Source: Thozetella sp. PMI_491
Taxonomy: Eukaryota; Ascomycota; Sordariomycetes; Chaetosphaeriales; Chaetosphaeriaceae
Length of the DNA: 52,366 bases
Assembly (NCBI GenBank): GCA_021432635.1
Contig: MU270028.1
Coordinates: 995,117-1,047,482 of the forward strand
Direction: 5' to 3'
Shown piece after piece: positions 9,419-19,191 of the stretch (within the stretch, counting starts at the first letter, position 1; every line of letters begins with the position of its first letter). Position numbers and translations under genes: made by a program. Under the pieces are notes generated by a model. It had not been told where the DNA came from and did not search any database. It worked only from the letters and a program-made list of their open reading frames with translations.

Positions 9419-10204
9419 TTGTATATCGTAGCCATGGGCTCCGAGCAAGCGCCAGCCCCCGCGCCCTCCACACTTCCCAAGTCCACAGGATCCACTAAGG
9501 CCACTTCCACTACCTCTGGCATGCCAGGGTCCATCCAAGCCGTCATCGTGCGGTGTGATGGCGAGAAAGCTAGGTTCGCACCTTGGTCTACGACGATGGT
9601 CCAAGCAGACCATCCCGTCTTCTCTAACTCGGTGCCTCCTGTGCCAGGTCGCATCGAGGTTCCGCTGGTGTTCCACCGCGTCGGCACTCGGTCTGACCAC
9701 CGGGCGGATCTCGACAATCCTGTAATGCCGCCAGACTAACCTTTGCTCTGAAGTGGAGCAAACAAATTCACTATGCTCCACCTCCCTTCGGCCCCTCCCT
9801 TCGACTCGACGGACGGCGTAGTCCCTTGGAGAACTTGCGAAGCCAAGAATGGCGAAAACCATCATGATGAGATGGACGACCTAATGAAACTCTGGAACAG
9901 CGAATACGACAAATTCTTTGTCGCGTCACTCGCAAGGACAGGCGTGAAGTCAGAATTGATCGATCCCAGAGAGGTCGAGGGATACCATGCAGCTAGATTT
10001 CTCGAATTTAGTAGGATCATGATAAGGGAAGGCTGGCGGTTCGGGTGGAAAAGGCTCTTGCAAGGAAACTACACAGCGGGCGTATTGGAGGAGAAAAAGA
10101 AGTCTTTTTGGGAGCTTTTTGAGAAGCGTTCAGCCAGCTGCATGACCTCTATCGAAGCGGTGGCGTTCCGTGCCGAATTGGAGGATGTGCTGGCCTACGA
10201 ATGA
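9419..10204 (+). CDS. Hypothetical fungal protein, probably one gene in two pieces
   Basis: Two frames in the same phase: a Pro/Ser/Thr-rich 106-residue start at 9419 (MGSEQAPAPAPSTLPKSTGS) and a 143-residue part from 9773. The second part is rich in charged and aromatic residues (MKLWNSEYDKFFVASLARTG, REGWRFGWKRLL) and looks helical. Two stops at 9737-9751 separate them. A possible intron begins at GTAATG (9725) and has a GACTAAC branch motif, but it would be only 32-38 bp, so the stops may instead be real damage. The locus lies between inverted GC-rich repeats (8700-8965 and 10490-10740). I do not recognise the family. Confidence 0.5.
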
Positions 10205-10489
10205 TTCAGAGGATAGAAAGTGATTCGAGATATGAGATATTGCCCACCACATCCTAGCTGCTGAGATAAGTAGGTGGAAATTCTCCTGTTTGAAGGCGTT
10301 TTCCTTTGCAATCACTATAGATAGTTAGCTATTTGAGGTATTTGTAACTGTTCACAGTCCTCTTGGCAGACTCCGTACAAGCTTGTTCATCGCTTTGCGC
10401 CCCCTGGTGCCAGCGGGTGACGTACCCGGCCCTTGTGTCAACTGCAAAGCTGTGGGCCCGACTCACACCCTATGGCCCTCGGTTTCAGG
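10205..10489. other. Short spacer
   Basis: No gene seen; AT-richer 3' flank of the preceding hypothetical gene followed by the start of the GC-rich repeat region. Confidence 0.4.
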
Positions 10490-11737
10490 CCTGAGATCCC
10501 CGTCGTCAATGCGACCTGGTATTAACCATCCGACCCAAAAAGCGGAACAGCGCCGGGTTTCTCGGCTCGCGTGTCTGCCACGACGGCAGCACCGCCGGGG
10601 AAAATGCGCCAGAGAACACCGCAACCGGCCAGCTCTGCAGCTCTCCAAGCGGCTTCTCTCGCAGCTCGCAGCAGCAACCAGGTGGGCGCTCCCCACGGCT
10701 CTACTCCTCGACACCTCCCTTCAACGCTCTACCCGCGAGATCACCACCCTCTCGGCCGGGTCGCCACCGCCGACTCTCGCCTGCGCGCTCTCCTCGACGC
10801 CCACTAGAAGCCCTCCTTCGCAACATTAGCCACCGCCCGGCCCTCCAGAGCTGCTCACACGCCCTTCACGACCGATCCACCGTCCAGAGAGACAGCGCTG
10901 GTAGGCAATCCCGACCGGCGCCCGCTCACCTACCTCTCCCCACCGTGACCTTGGAGTCCAGCCCGTCCGCGGTGTGCCTTGGTCTTCATCCAGGCCCGCA
11001 ATGAGTGCCTGGCAGGACGCCCACTCCGAAGCCCTCTCCAGACGAGACCAGGCGACATCGTCCCAGCGGCGTTGCCCCAACGCCGCGGCATCTAGCCTAT
11101 CAAAGCCTGCTATATCCATCGCATCCGCCATCTACCGCCATCGCCGTCTCCCGCGCAGAGACAGAGCCCGAGTTCAGCCCGCCCCTATGGCCCAGCAGTC
11201 CGGCCGGCATGGACGTGGAACTACAGTATCTAAACACCATAAGCCTGCTCCGCGCTAGCCCGGGGCCGACGAGATTATCGGGATAAGACAGCCCCGCGCG
11301 CCCCCAGATCTCACGGTTGGCTGGCGGGTGGTCAGCTCAGCAGCGACGACGACGACGTCCAGTACCGCAGCACCGCGCGCCCCGACCACGATGTACGCTC
11401 CCAGCGCCGCCCTTCGCGCGCCTGCCGTCCGGTGCTGACGGTGCCTCTAGGATCCGGTTGCCGGCTAGCATAGCGCTGCTGCCGCTGCTCCCGGCGACGA
11501 GGTGCGTACCCCCGCCCTGGCCCGTTCTTCCTTCCTGACCTCTGGCCCGTACCAGGTCGACATCCTCTTGCGGCGCCGCGACGCGGCGACGCCATCGCCA
11601 ACCCGCCCCTGTCTACCATATTGTCGCCTCCGCCGACGCCCACGCCGGGGAAACGTACCACTCCTTTACCGAGATGTACCACCACATCGCTGGCGAGCTA
11701 GCAGCGATCCTGGCCTGCCGGAAGCTGAGGCTAGGTA
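10490..11737 (+). repeat. GC-rich eroded coding repeat, plus copy with extension
   Basis: 10490-10740 matches 8700-8965 in reverse. 11329-11650 matches 12755-13030 directly, both with GGTCAGCTCAGCAGCGAC and then CGACGACG-type runs, a CAAGTACCGCAGCACCGCG-like segment and a possible intron ending in CTGAC..CTCTAG. The mix of frames broken by many stops and frameshifts looks like an old coiled-coil or gag-like coding sequence now decayed. Proline, Arg and Ser in all frames simply reflect high GC. I cannot assign a family. Confidence 0.6.
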
Positions 11738-12095
11738 GCATCTGGGAAGAAATTGGGTCTAGAGAATGAGTAGGCAAAGGGACTTCAGCTGCATCATTAG
11801 TCGCGAATAAATAAAGTCAAAACAAGCCAGCCTAGCCAGTGTGCGAGCCGGGTTCTTGGACAATACAGAGGCCGCGAGCCTGGTTCCTGGACACCAGAGC
11901 CACGAGCTGCCTGCGGTGGCAACTTCTGGCGTAAAGCTGATTTAGGAGGGTTAGATGGCCACCGGCCGGGCGGCCATTACCCAGCCGCTTGCATCTGGCT
12001 ATTTTTAGCTGGGGCCTAAAACAACTCCCATTGAGATGAGGCAGTGCTTGTGGCGGCGAGCAGAGCTGGGGAACCGCAAAACGGCTCCTGCGCGC
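11738..12095 (+). repeat. Dispersed 440 bp repeat, copy 3 (5'-truncated, diverged)
   Basis: From GAGTAGGCAAAGGGACTTC onward it follows the copies at 7783 and 32867, including AAAACAAGCCAGCC, the 32 bp sub-repeats, CTATTTTTAG and AACTCCCATTGA, ending GCAAAACGG. It differs by a 20-25 bp insertion near the end that it shares with the inverted copy at 19869. Confidence 0.8.
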
Positions 12096-12131
12096 GCTGG
12101 CCATCTGAGCCGCGCTGACCGAATCCCGGGA

Positions 12132-12355
12132 GCCTCCAGGACCTAGGAGGCCTGGGCTCCGCGGAGAATTTTCCGCAGACCCTCAGAATCATGTGAGGTC
12201 TCTCCTTGGAGCCTCCAGGACCTAGGAGCCCTGGGCTCTGCGGAGCATTTTCCGCGGACCCTCAATATCATGTGAGATCTCTCCTTGGAGCCTCCGGAAC
12301 CTAGGAGCCCTGGGCTCCGCGGAGAATGTTCCGATCCTCAGAATCATGTGAGCTC
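12132..12355 (+). repeat. 79 bp tandem repeat, 2.8 units
   Basis: Units start at 12132, 12211 and 12290 with GCCTCC(A/G)G(A/G)ACCTAGGAG and include GCGGAGA(A/C)(T/A)TTTTCCG and ATCATGTGAG. Many short palindromes (CCTAGG, CCGCGG) give each unit hairpin potential. A looser ~51 bp repeat (CTCATGGGAGCCC words) continues to about 12530. Confidence 0.85.
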
Positions 12356-12508
12356 TAGGCTCATGAGAGATGCCGTCTCCTGGGAGCTCCGGTCTCATGG
12401 GAGCCCCTGTCTCTGCGGAAATTCTGTTTCCCCGGGGCTTCTGTCTCATGGGAGCCCATGCCTCAGGGGAAATTCGATCCCCTGGGAACTCTGGGCTCAT
12501 AGGAACCC

Positions 12509-12737
12509 TCATCGCCGCGGAGAATGCTCAGCAGCTTGTTGAACCACAGGCTCTTTGATCTCATCTTTGAAAGCCCGGTATGCGTCTGGACTCAGATGCA
12601 AACCGTCGGGAAGTAAGTCGTCAAGATCCTTCTTCATGGCCAGGCGCGTTATTATGTCGTACAGGTCGATCACGACCATATCCTTTCCAAAGCCTTCTGC
12701 AATTTTTCGTACGGCATCCGAGAGGAGCGAACATCAT
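12509..12737 (-). pseudogene. C-terminal fragment of an SGNH/GDSL hydrolase (isoamyl-acetate esterase-like)
   Basis: The minus strand is open for about 75 codons and ends at a TGA at 12509. It reads AVRKIAEGFGKDMVVIDLYD, then DLLPDGLHLSPDAYRAFKDE. The DGLHLS block is the last conserved motif of SGNH hydrolases and carries the catalytic Asp and His; the preceding VVIDLYD strand fits the IAH1-type esterase fold. The catalytic Ser block (GDS) and the middle of the protein are absent, and in-frame stops lie just upstream at about 12738, where the GC-rich repeat begins. It is a 3' gene remnant between repeats, hidden in no long frame on the plus strand. Family assignment is good, activity excluded. 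Confidence 0.75.
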
Positions 12738-12754
12738 TAGAGAATTCAGCGACT

Positions 12755-13060
12755 CGGTCAGCTCAGCAGCGACCACGACGACGACAACAACGTCAAGTAC
12801 CGCAGCACCGCGAGCGCCGACTACAAGGTATGCTCCCCGCGCCGCCCTCCACGCGGCCGCCGCACCGTGCTGACTGTGCTTCTAGGGACCCGGCTGCCGG
12901 CCAGCACAACGCCGCTGCCCCTGCTCCCGGCGCTAGCCCAGTCCTAGGTCGAATAGCCCCTCGCCGCGCCGCAACGCCGTCGCCAGCCCACCCCTGGTCC
13001 GGCAGATTCCCTCGGCCCCCGCGTCGCTGTAGCCGGCCAACAAGGCGCCTTAGGCCCTGC
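12755..13060 (+). repeat. GC-rich eroded coding repeat, second direct copy
   Basis: Direct relative of 11329-11650: GGTCAGCTCAGCAGCGAC, a run of CGA/ACA triplets, GTACCGCAGCACCGCGAG, a GTATGC..CTGACTGTGCTTCTAG intron-like stretch and GCTGCCGGCCAGCA. A triplet-rich GACGACGAC..ACTACGACTACGAC tract extends to about 13100. Confidence 0.7.
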
Positions 13061-13319
13061 TGGACGACGACTACAACTACGACTACGACAACGACGACAA
13101 GATCTCAGCCGCCACGCTCCCCGCGGTCCTCAGCGCCTTCCACGCAGCCAGGCTGGCGGGAGGCGCGACTAGCCACGTCGCCTTCCAAGACAGACAGCCC
13201 TGGTAGTGTGAGGGTATCAGAAAAATGCCCCAATTAAGGAGGGGATAAGAAATACGGCTACCTTTCAGGCGAGGGACGCTCTTAAACATACTCTCACACA
13301 ACAAAACACAAGTCAATTA

Positions 13320-13829
13320 ATGCTGGGCCAGGGAGCCAGCGCTCTTAATAGTCTAAAGAGTCAGTCTGGACACCTCAGACTACCCATTCAGTCAGCCCGA
13401 CTGGGCCAGACTAGACCTCTTCTTGTAGAACTGGCCCTAATCAGACAGGGAGCCTTTCATGTTTTGACTAGCTCCTGCGAGGCCCGTCCCGTGTTCCTCG
13501 ACCACGAGGCCCGAACCTGGTATTCCAACCGAGGCTTTCCTTACCGGAGAGGTTACCTACTTTATGGGCCACCTGGGACTGGGAAATCCAGTTTCAGCGT
13601 GTCCATTGCCGGCTGCTTTCTCATGAACATCTATATCCTCAGTCTGTCGAATATCCGCGACGGCGATCTGAGCACTCTGTTTTCTGAGCTCCCCCAACGT
13701 TGCGTTATCCTTCTAGAGGATGTAGACGCTGTGACTTCGACACGACCTCGAGATTCCAAGGAGAGCGGCTCGGATGGAGCTGGAGAGGTGTCTCTGTCAT
13801 CTCTCCTAAACGTTAGGAATATTATTTAG
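13320..13829 (+). pseudogene. Truncated BCS1-like AAA ATPase
   Basis: The frame holds the core of a fungal BCS1-like ATPase: EARTWYSNRGFPYRRGYLLY, Walker A GPPGTGKS at residues 83-90, LSLSNIRDGDLSTLFSELPQ, and Walker B CVILLEDVDAV at residues 128-138, then an acidic insert and SLSSLLNV, where the usual second half (sensor, arginine finger) is lost. The first ~50 residues do not resemble the BCS1 N-terminal domain that carries the membrane segment and import signal. BCS1 proper inserts the Rieske protein into complex III, but ascomycetes have many shorter BCS1-like paralogues of unknown role, some linked to incompatibility; this looks like one of those, broken at both ends. Confidence 0.85.
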
Positions 13830-14223
13830 CAATCGGGCCAGTTTTTTCTTGGTCCGTTTTCTACGGAGTCGCTTCTCCGCATACGTGGACGCACCGCTAG
13901 GCGTTGGCAGACGCTTGCGGGATCATCGCCTTTCTTCCTCGTTATCGACTCGGAAGCAGCTGAGGCGATTGTGTGAGTACATCTTTTCCTTGACATTATC
14001 GCGCTAATTTCCTCCAAGCAAACGATCATCAAAGATAGACGAGCGAACTCTCAAATCCCTGGCCTCTAGCATCTTACAGAAAGCACCTAGCAAGCTTATC
14101 ACGGCATGTCAACGTCTCGCAGAGACAGCAGAATTGGCAACTAGAGAGGGCCAGTTTTTGGATAGGCAAAGGGCTGTCGAGGAAGTCAGACTTGATTTAC
14201 TCGGCATACGGAATGATTCTAGC
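13830..14223 (+). pseudogene. Unidentified coding remnant after the AAA ATPase
   Basis: Two plus-strand stretches look protein-like: FFLGPFSTESLLRIRGRTAR continuing to SPFFLVIDSEAAEAIV (13830-13974), and after a plausible intron (GTGAGT at about 13973 to CCAAG at 14020) a helical ERTLKSLASSILQKAPSKLI.. ending at a TAG at 14223. The second part is charged and could be a coiled coil. I do not recognise the family, and it is not the BCS1 C-terminus. Confidence 0.35.
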
Positions 14224-14429
14224 TAGAATCGTGCTGAGTTGCTCCGCTGCTTTCTACTCTCTCCCACGTTCGAATGCCCCTGGTGCACTGGGCGCCGGCG
14301 CTGGGATTCGGTGGATTTCGGTGTCCCGTGCCTGGATTTTGACACGCGGTGTCCTGGACTGCGGTGGCGCACGCTGTGGGTTTCGGCACACCCTGTCCGG
14401 CATTTCCTTGCCCCCTGCCCTAGATTTCG

Positions 14430-15262
14430 CTATACAGCTCCCTGTATTTCGGTGCACCATACCCTGTATTTTCGTGCACCATAGCATGTATTCTCGATGC
14501 ACAGCTCCCTGTATTTCGGTGCATCGTACCCTGAATTTCGGTGCACCGTACCCTGCATTTTCGATGCACCATAGCATGTATTTTCNNNNNNNNNNNNNNN
14601 NNNNNNNNNNNNNNNNNNNNNNNNNNNNNNNNNNNNNNNNNNNNNNNNNNNNNNNNNNNNNNNNNNNNNNNNNNNNNNNNNNNNNNNNNNNNNNNNNNNN
14701 NNNNNNNNNNNNNNNNNNNNNNNNNNNNNNNNNNNNNNNNNNNNNNNNNNNNNNNNNNNNNNNNNNNNNNNNNNNNNNNNNNNNNNNNNNNNNNNTTTCA
14801 ATGCACCGCTCCCTGTATTTCGGTGCGCCGTGCCCTACATTTCGGTGCACCGTACCACATATTTCGATGCACTGCGCCCTGTATTTTCGGTGCAGCGTGC
14901 CACATATTTCGATGCACTGCGCCCTGTATCTTCGGTGCACCGTACCCTGAATTTCGGTGCACCGTACCGTGCAGTTTCGATGCACCATAGCATGTATTTC
15001 AATGCACCGCTCCCTGTATTTCGGTGCGCCGTGCCCTACATTTCGGTGCACCGTACCACATATTTCGATGCACTGAGCCCTGTATTTTCGGTGCCCCGTA
15101 CCCTGTATTTCGGTGCACCATACCCTGTATTTTCGCGCACCATGGCATGTATTTTCGATGCACCACACCCTGTATTTCGGTGTACCGCTCCCTATATGTC
15201 GGTGTCCGGTGCCCTATGTTTCGATACACCGTACCCTGTATCTCGGTGCGCGTACCCTGTAC
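14430..15262 (+). repeat. ~22 bp minisatellite with a 201 bp higher-order unit
   Basis: Tandem units of about 22-23 bp (CCCTGTATTTCGGTGCACCGTA with variants) fill this region on both sides of a run of N. A block starting TTTCAATGCACCGCTCCCTG occurs at 14796 and again at 14997, showing a higher-order period of about 201 bp. Degenerate units reach back to about 14320. The long frames on both strands here (for example YRVWCTEIQG on the minus strand) arise because the unit has no stop codons; I do not take them as genes. Confidence 0.9.
14586..14795. other. Sequence gap, 210 N
   Basis: A run of N inside the minisatellite. Its size may be an estimate; the array is probably longer or collapsed. 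Confidence 0.98.
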
Positions 15263-15429
15263 AGGAGACCAGCCCCCTTTAGGTTCCGCCATCGCCTTTT
15301 CGGAACGAGACTGACAGCCTAGGAAAGCAGCCAGTCCCAAGGCACTTGCCTTGGGGAGAGACTAGGGTAGGTATAAGACAAAGACAGTAAGGACTTGTAA
15401 GTACTACCTGGATTGGCCGAGAATGCGCG

Positions 15430-16435
15430 ACGGTGCCCCAGGTTCCAAGGTTGTTCAAGCAGGTAGCTCGGTCGGGGTGGTCTTGAGGTGTAGCGTCCAC
15501 TGCCATGCTAGCAACATCGACAGCGCGATTCAGGTCGTCCATCGAGCCGGTCCGTTCGAATCGCCTGCCAAGCCAGGCCCCAAGGTTGTTCAAGTAGCCA
15601 GCTCGGTCGGGGTGGTCTTGAGGTGTAGCCCACGACGACCTGCCATCGTGCCTGCTTGGCCGCGTCGCTGCCGCGGAACGGGGTTGCGAGGAACACGGCG
15701 CCGACCGTAGCAAGCAGAATGGATCGGTAGGGGCTCCCTTCTTGGGCCGCGTGATTGATGGCCTAGGAGTGTCAGCTGTCATCTGCCGTTGTGGCGCTGG
15801 AACCATACTTCGGCCAGGACGAGCCCCCCAAAGCAAGAGGCGACGAAGATGATCGGCCGCATCTTCGGGCCTCGCTCTGCCGCTCGCTCTGCCGCCAAAA
15901 GCGCGAGGAGGGTATCCGCACGGCCGAGCAGCGTCTGCACGGTCGCGTCCTGGAAGTAATTCGCGTTCCAGTCGTACGTGAAGATCCTGGCCTCGGGGAC
16001 AGCCGCCGGGAGCATGTCGCTGTCGCTGAGCCAGTGGACCCGGCTACTATCTTTCTTGTGGAACACCCAGGTTCGCGTCGATCGAGTTTCCAAGCCATGG
16101 ATCGCGACGATGCTGTCGGATTAGACCAGGCAGCCTCCTCTTAGCGGGGTGACGTACTCGATGGTGGTATTGTCCGGGGCATTGATCGGCGCGATCTTGC
16201 GGAGGCCTAAGGCCTGACTGTCGGGGCTCGGAGCCTGACGGGTAAGCGACAGTTGGCACCTCGCTCCAGCGCAAAGAGAAACTCACCAGGGCCATCCAGC
16301 GAATCCAAGACGGCCTCGTCGAGCAGCAATTCGAAGACTTCACCAGAGCAGCGTTTCCTTGGGAACAGAACGTCCGACGAGACCACGGCGGTGCAAAATC
16401 GCGACGATACCAGCCGCGCCGCTCGATTCCTCATT
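15430..16435 (-). pseudogene. NLR-type gene remnant: alpha/beta hydrolase joined out of frame to TPR repeats
   Basis: Exons on the minus strand can be joined in frame: a leader to 16158, intron 16113-16157 (GTACGT..CCGACAG), exon 16112-15809, intron 15763-15808 (GTATGG..CTCCTAG), exon 15762 to about 15625. They encode a lipase-like fold: IDIVAIHGLETRSTRTWVF, ARIFTYDWNANYF, RPIIFVASCFGGLVLAEAI and AVFLATPFRGSDAAKQARWQ. The usual GHSLGG nucleophile elbow is ASCFGG, so Ser is replaced by Cys. At about 15625 the frame breaks directly into TPR repeats (TPQDHPDRAGYLNNLGAWLG and a second copy, 15440-15620). In fungal NLR-like proteins an NB-ARC or NACHT module lies between these parts; here it is missing, so the gene is scrambled. 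The N-terminal frame MRNRAARLVSSRFCTAVVSS (to 16434) may be the start. Confidence 0.78.
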
Positions 16436-16439
16436 GGCT

Positions 16440-17874
16440 AGTCACTCTGCTTCCCCGCCGCCAGCTGAGCGTCTAGACAAAGGTTCGGCGCGGAGCCTGC
16501 CGCGCCGTCCCTCGAGCTTGACGCACCGGGCGCTGTGCCTCGGTGCTGTACGACACGTCTACAGCCGCACACTCTCAGGTCGGCGTTGCGCTGCACCCCC
16601 GGCAGCCATCGTGAGACACCGGGCCATGCCAGACCGACAGCTTACGCCTGTCAGCTGTGGCAGCCCGGTATCTCCGAGGTGATATGTCTCATTAGGTGGT
16701 AGATTACGTTAACCAGTGTCTCACAAGGTGATGTGTACTTATTTGATCGTCTATCTTATTCCCCGCCCACTGCCCTCCTTTCTACATTACGTCGTGACAC
16801 CGGAATGACGTGTAATGGCGTTGGAGAATTTTACGAGGCCGCACACAGGGGTTACGACAAAGATGAGGAGATCCATGTTTTGCTTGACGATGCAGAAGAG
16901 GCACCATAGATAGGAGTTTGGACGGTTTAAAATTATTCTCCTCTCCCCTCCGACAGCGGAAGCCGGGATTGAGAATGTGGTGCAAGAGTTGATGTGGTCG
17001 ATGCCGGGAGAGGTGGCCGCTTAGTGTATGGTAACTAGGAAAAGAGGGGTCCCAGTGACACCTCCCTCCTTTGCACTGCTTTCCCTTTTTTCTGCCACAT
17101 CCACAGAAGTCCAACTCAATCTAGAGCTAGGCACAATACGACTGCTCTCCCTTACCCTAGGCGGAATCGGCCTCATGGCCAGACTGAGGGGAGCATTGAG
17201 TCCCAACTAGATTGTGATAATCGTACACCGCAATTTTCTCATATCGAACGAGACACATCGCCTAATACCAGTAGATAATCCGGCATTGAGCGACCCCAAC
17301 CGGAGCCTCCAAAGTCTACAGCGAATTCCTCAGATTGAGACCCGAGATCTGACAGTCACACAGAGCTGGCACAGGCCACCACCAGATAAGTAGGTAGGCC
17401 GAAGCTTTTACTGTGTAATGGTATTCTTATTTGCCACAGTACAGCTCTTCACTAGCCCTCTTTGGAACCCTCCCGCATCCCAACTGGGTATTCTTTTTTT
17501 CCCCCTTCTGTTACCTTGGGCGAGCAGTATGTGAAAAGTGGACGTAGACTGCCTGCCTGCTTTTCGCCTTTAAATGACTTCTGTCCTCGTCGTACTTTCA
17601 TATCCGACTTTGTGTCTATGGATGTAATCTGATCTCCCCTGCTACAGGTATGCCAATTTATACGTCCGACATAACCCTAGCGACTATTGTTTCATTGGGC
17701 TTGTCTTTAATTCAACTCCTACAACCGCTGCCTTCTAGTGATAATACATATTTATAAGGTACAAGAAATATCTATGCATTCACGATTATCTCATCACAGT
17801 GGCCGCTTCTGTTCTCCCACCAAAGCTGTTCAACCATATACCTAGATATATGTGTCTGACTTCGAATAGGCAAA
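16440..17874. other. Intergenic; promoter side of the WOPR gene
   Basis: No gene is supported. A short protein-like run (GEFYEAAHRGYDKDEEIHVL, about 16815-16910) ends at a stop and could be a splinter. From 17400 the sequence is pyrimidine-rich with AT tracts, as expected for the upstream region of a regulated fungal gene. Confidence 0.5.
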
Positions 17875-19191
17875 ATGGGCTCAGAGGAGAGATATGTCAG
17901 TCCGAAACCTGACGCAAGCCTAAGGCCGACGTGGCGGGGTCATGTCAACACGACAATGGATGCCTTGGTCCTCATTGAAGCATGCCTCAACGGTGATCTT
18001 CTGTCTTGTGCTCGGCGGCCATATGACCAAGAGCGAGATTATCTAGTTCAAAGTGGCAACGTCTTCATCTATGAGGAGGGCTCCTCTGGCATTAAGCGCT
18101 GGACTGATGGCCACAATTGGTCACCCAGCCGAGTTCTAAACGATTTCCTCATCTACCGAGAACTTGAGAAGTCTTTGCCAAATTGCATGAAGAAAGCCAT
18201 CGAGAAGAATAATGCGAACAAGAGTGGCGTCAGAAGACAGGAGGGGAGCAACAGAACAAACAGCGCAGGCCGCATCGCGTCTACCTCTGCCTTGAGCACA
18301 TATACTGACAGCGCCGGCCAGAGCCTCGTAGATCGGGACTTGATAGGTTCATTGGTGGATTCGTATTCGTTCAAAGAAAACGGACTGATGAAGAAGACGT
18401 TCAGCATCAGTATCAACGGAATTCTGCATCACCTTGTCTCTTACTACAAGGTTGAAGATATCAAGAGCGGAAGACTGGTTACCCCCCACAGCGACCTGAC
18501 TCTTAATCTTACGTCACCTATACCACGAGCGGAGCTCATCGAGGGCCGGAACTTCCGAGGCGTTATCGAACTTGGGTTGCAAATTCTCGGCCACAGCGAC
18601 GGAAGCCGGGAGCATCAGCTGCTCCAGCGCCACCAGAGCTTGTCTGTGCAGCCCGGCATAGCGGGCTTAAATAGCCAGGGATCAACTTTGGTTCCAACTC
18701 TGCAATCCCCCATCAGCTTCCGCACACCAAATCAGTATTACATTGACCAACAAACACTCCCGTCCTATGTTTCGCAGCACCATAGCAAGCACGACCTAAT
18801 TCCCAGACACCAGTTGGCGCAGGGATACACGCTCTTAGACGAGGACATTCGTTTTCCTCTGAATATTGCTTCTTGGGACGGGTCTGAGGAGACAGGATTT
18901 CTGCCAGTGACGATATCAGTGTCTGCAGCTGAGCCGCAACCTTTATATAACACGGATACGTCGTTCCTTCAACCCAGCACCACATTCAATACAACCTCTA
19001 CAGACCTTCTACCTATCCAAACTCTTGAGGCTGACATGATTCATGGCCTTAAACAGCTGGATTCGATCACCCCGAGTGGGCTTAATTCCTTAGTGCTGCA
19101 GGATCAGGATGTACACTCGAACCCTGTGAGCAGGACCGCAGAGATTGGTCCTGCAGCTCCAGATTTCACATACTTTGCATACTCACCCTGA
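17875..19191 (+). CDS. Gti1/Pac2-family (WOPR) transcription regulator
   Basis: An uninterrupted 438-residue protein. The first WOPR half (about residues 18-100) reads TWRGHVNTTMDALVLIEACL, RRPYDQERDYLVQSGNVFIY, KRWTDGHNWSPSRVL and FLIYREL; the second (about 155-235) reads LIGSLVDSYSFKENGLMKKT, FSISINGILHHLVSYY and IPRAELIEGRNF. Together they form the bipartite DNA-binding fold of Wor1/Ryp1/Sge1/Pac2 regulators, which control morphology, sporulation and, in pathogens, effector genes. The RRPYDQERDYL and SGIKRWTDG wording places it nearer Gti1/Pac2 than Sge1. The linker and the C-terminal 200 residues are polar and disordered. No frameshift or stop; it is one of the intact core-like genes, with repeats on both sides. 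Confidence 0.95.
   Translation: MGSEERYVSPKPDASLRPTWRGHVNTTMDALVLIEACLNGDLLSCARRPYDQERDYLVQSGNVFIYEEGSSGIKRWTDGHNWSPSRVLNDFLIYRELEKSLPNCMKKAIEKNNANKSGVRRQEGSNRTNSAGRIASTSALSTYTDSAGQSLVDRDLIGSLVDSYSFKENGLMKKTFSISINGILHHLVSYYKVEDIKSGRLVTPHSDLTLNLTSPIPRAELIEGRNFRGVIELGLQILGHSDGSREHQLLQRHQSLSVQPGIAGLNSQGSTLVPTLQSPISFRTPNQYYIDQQTLPSYVSQHHSKHDLIPRHQLAQGYTLLDEDIRFPLNIASWDGSEETGFLPVTISVSAAEPQPLYNTDTSFLQPSTTFNTTSTDLLPIQTLEADMIHGLKQLDSITPSGLNSLVLQDQDVHSNPVSRTAEIGPAAPDFTYFAYSP

Noticed and set aside
10383..11738. Several Arg/Pro/Ser-rich frames
   Set aside because: High GC keeps all frames open; the region is a decayed repeat and no frame has a domain or consistent conservation between copies.
12132..12530. 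CRISPR-like array
   Set aside because: The repeats are long, diverged and directly adjacent without unique spacers, and the genome is eukaryotic.
14254..15340. Long frames on both strands across the minisatellite
   Set aside because: They arise from a stop-free ~22 bp unit and cross the N run; periodic peptides without any domain.
16815..16910. Protein-like run GEFYEAAHRGYDKDEEIHVL ending at a stop
   Set aside because: Too short to assign; no second motif on either side.
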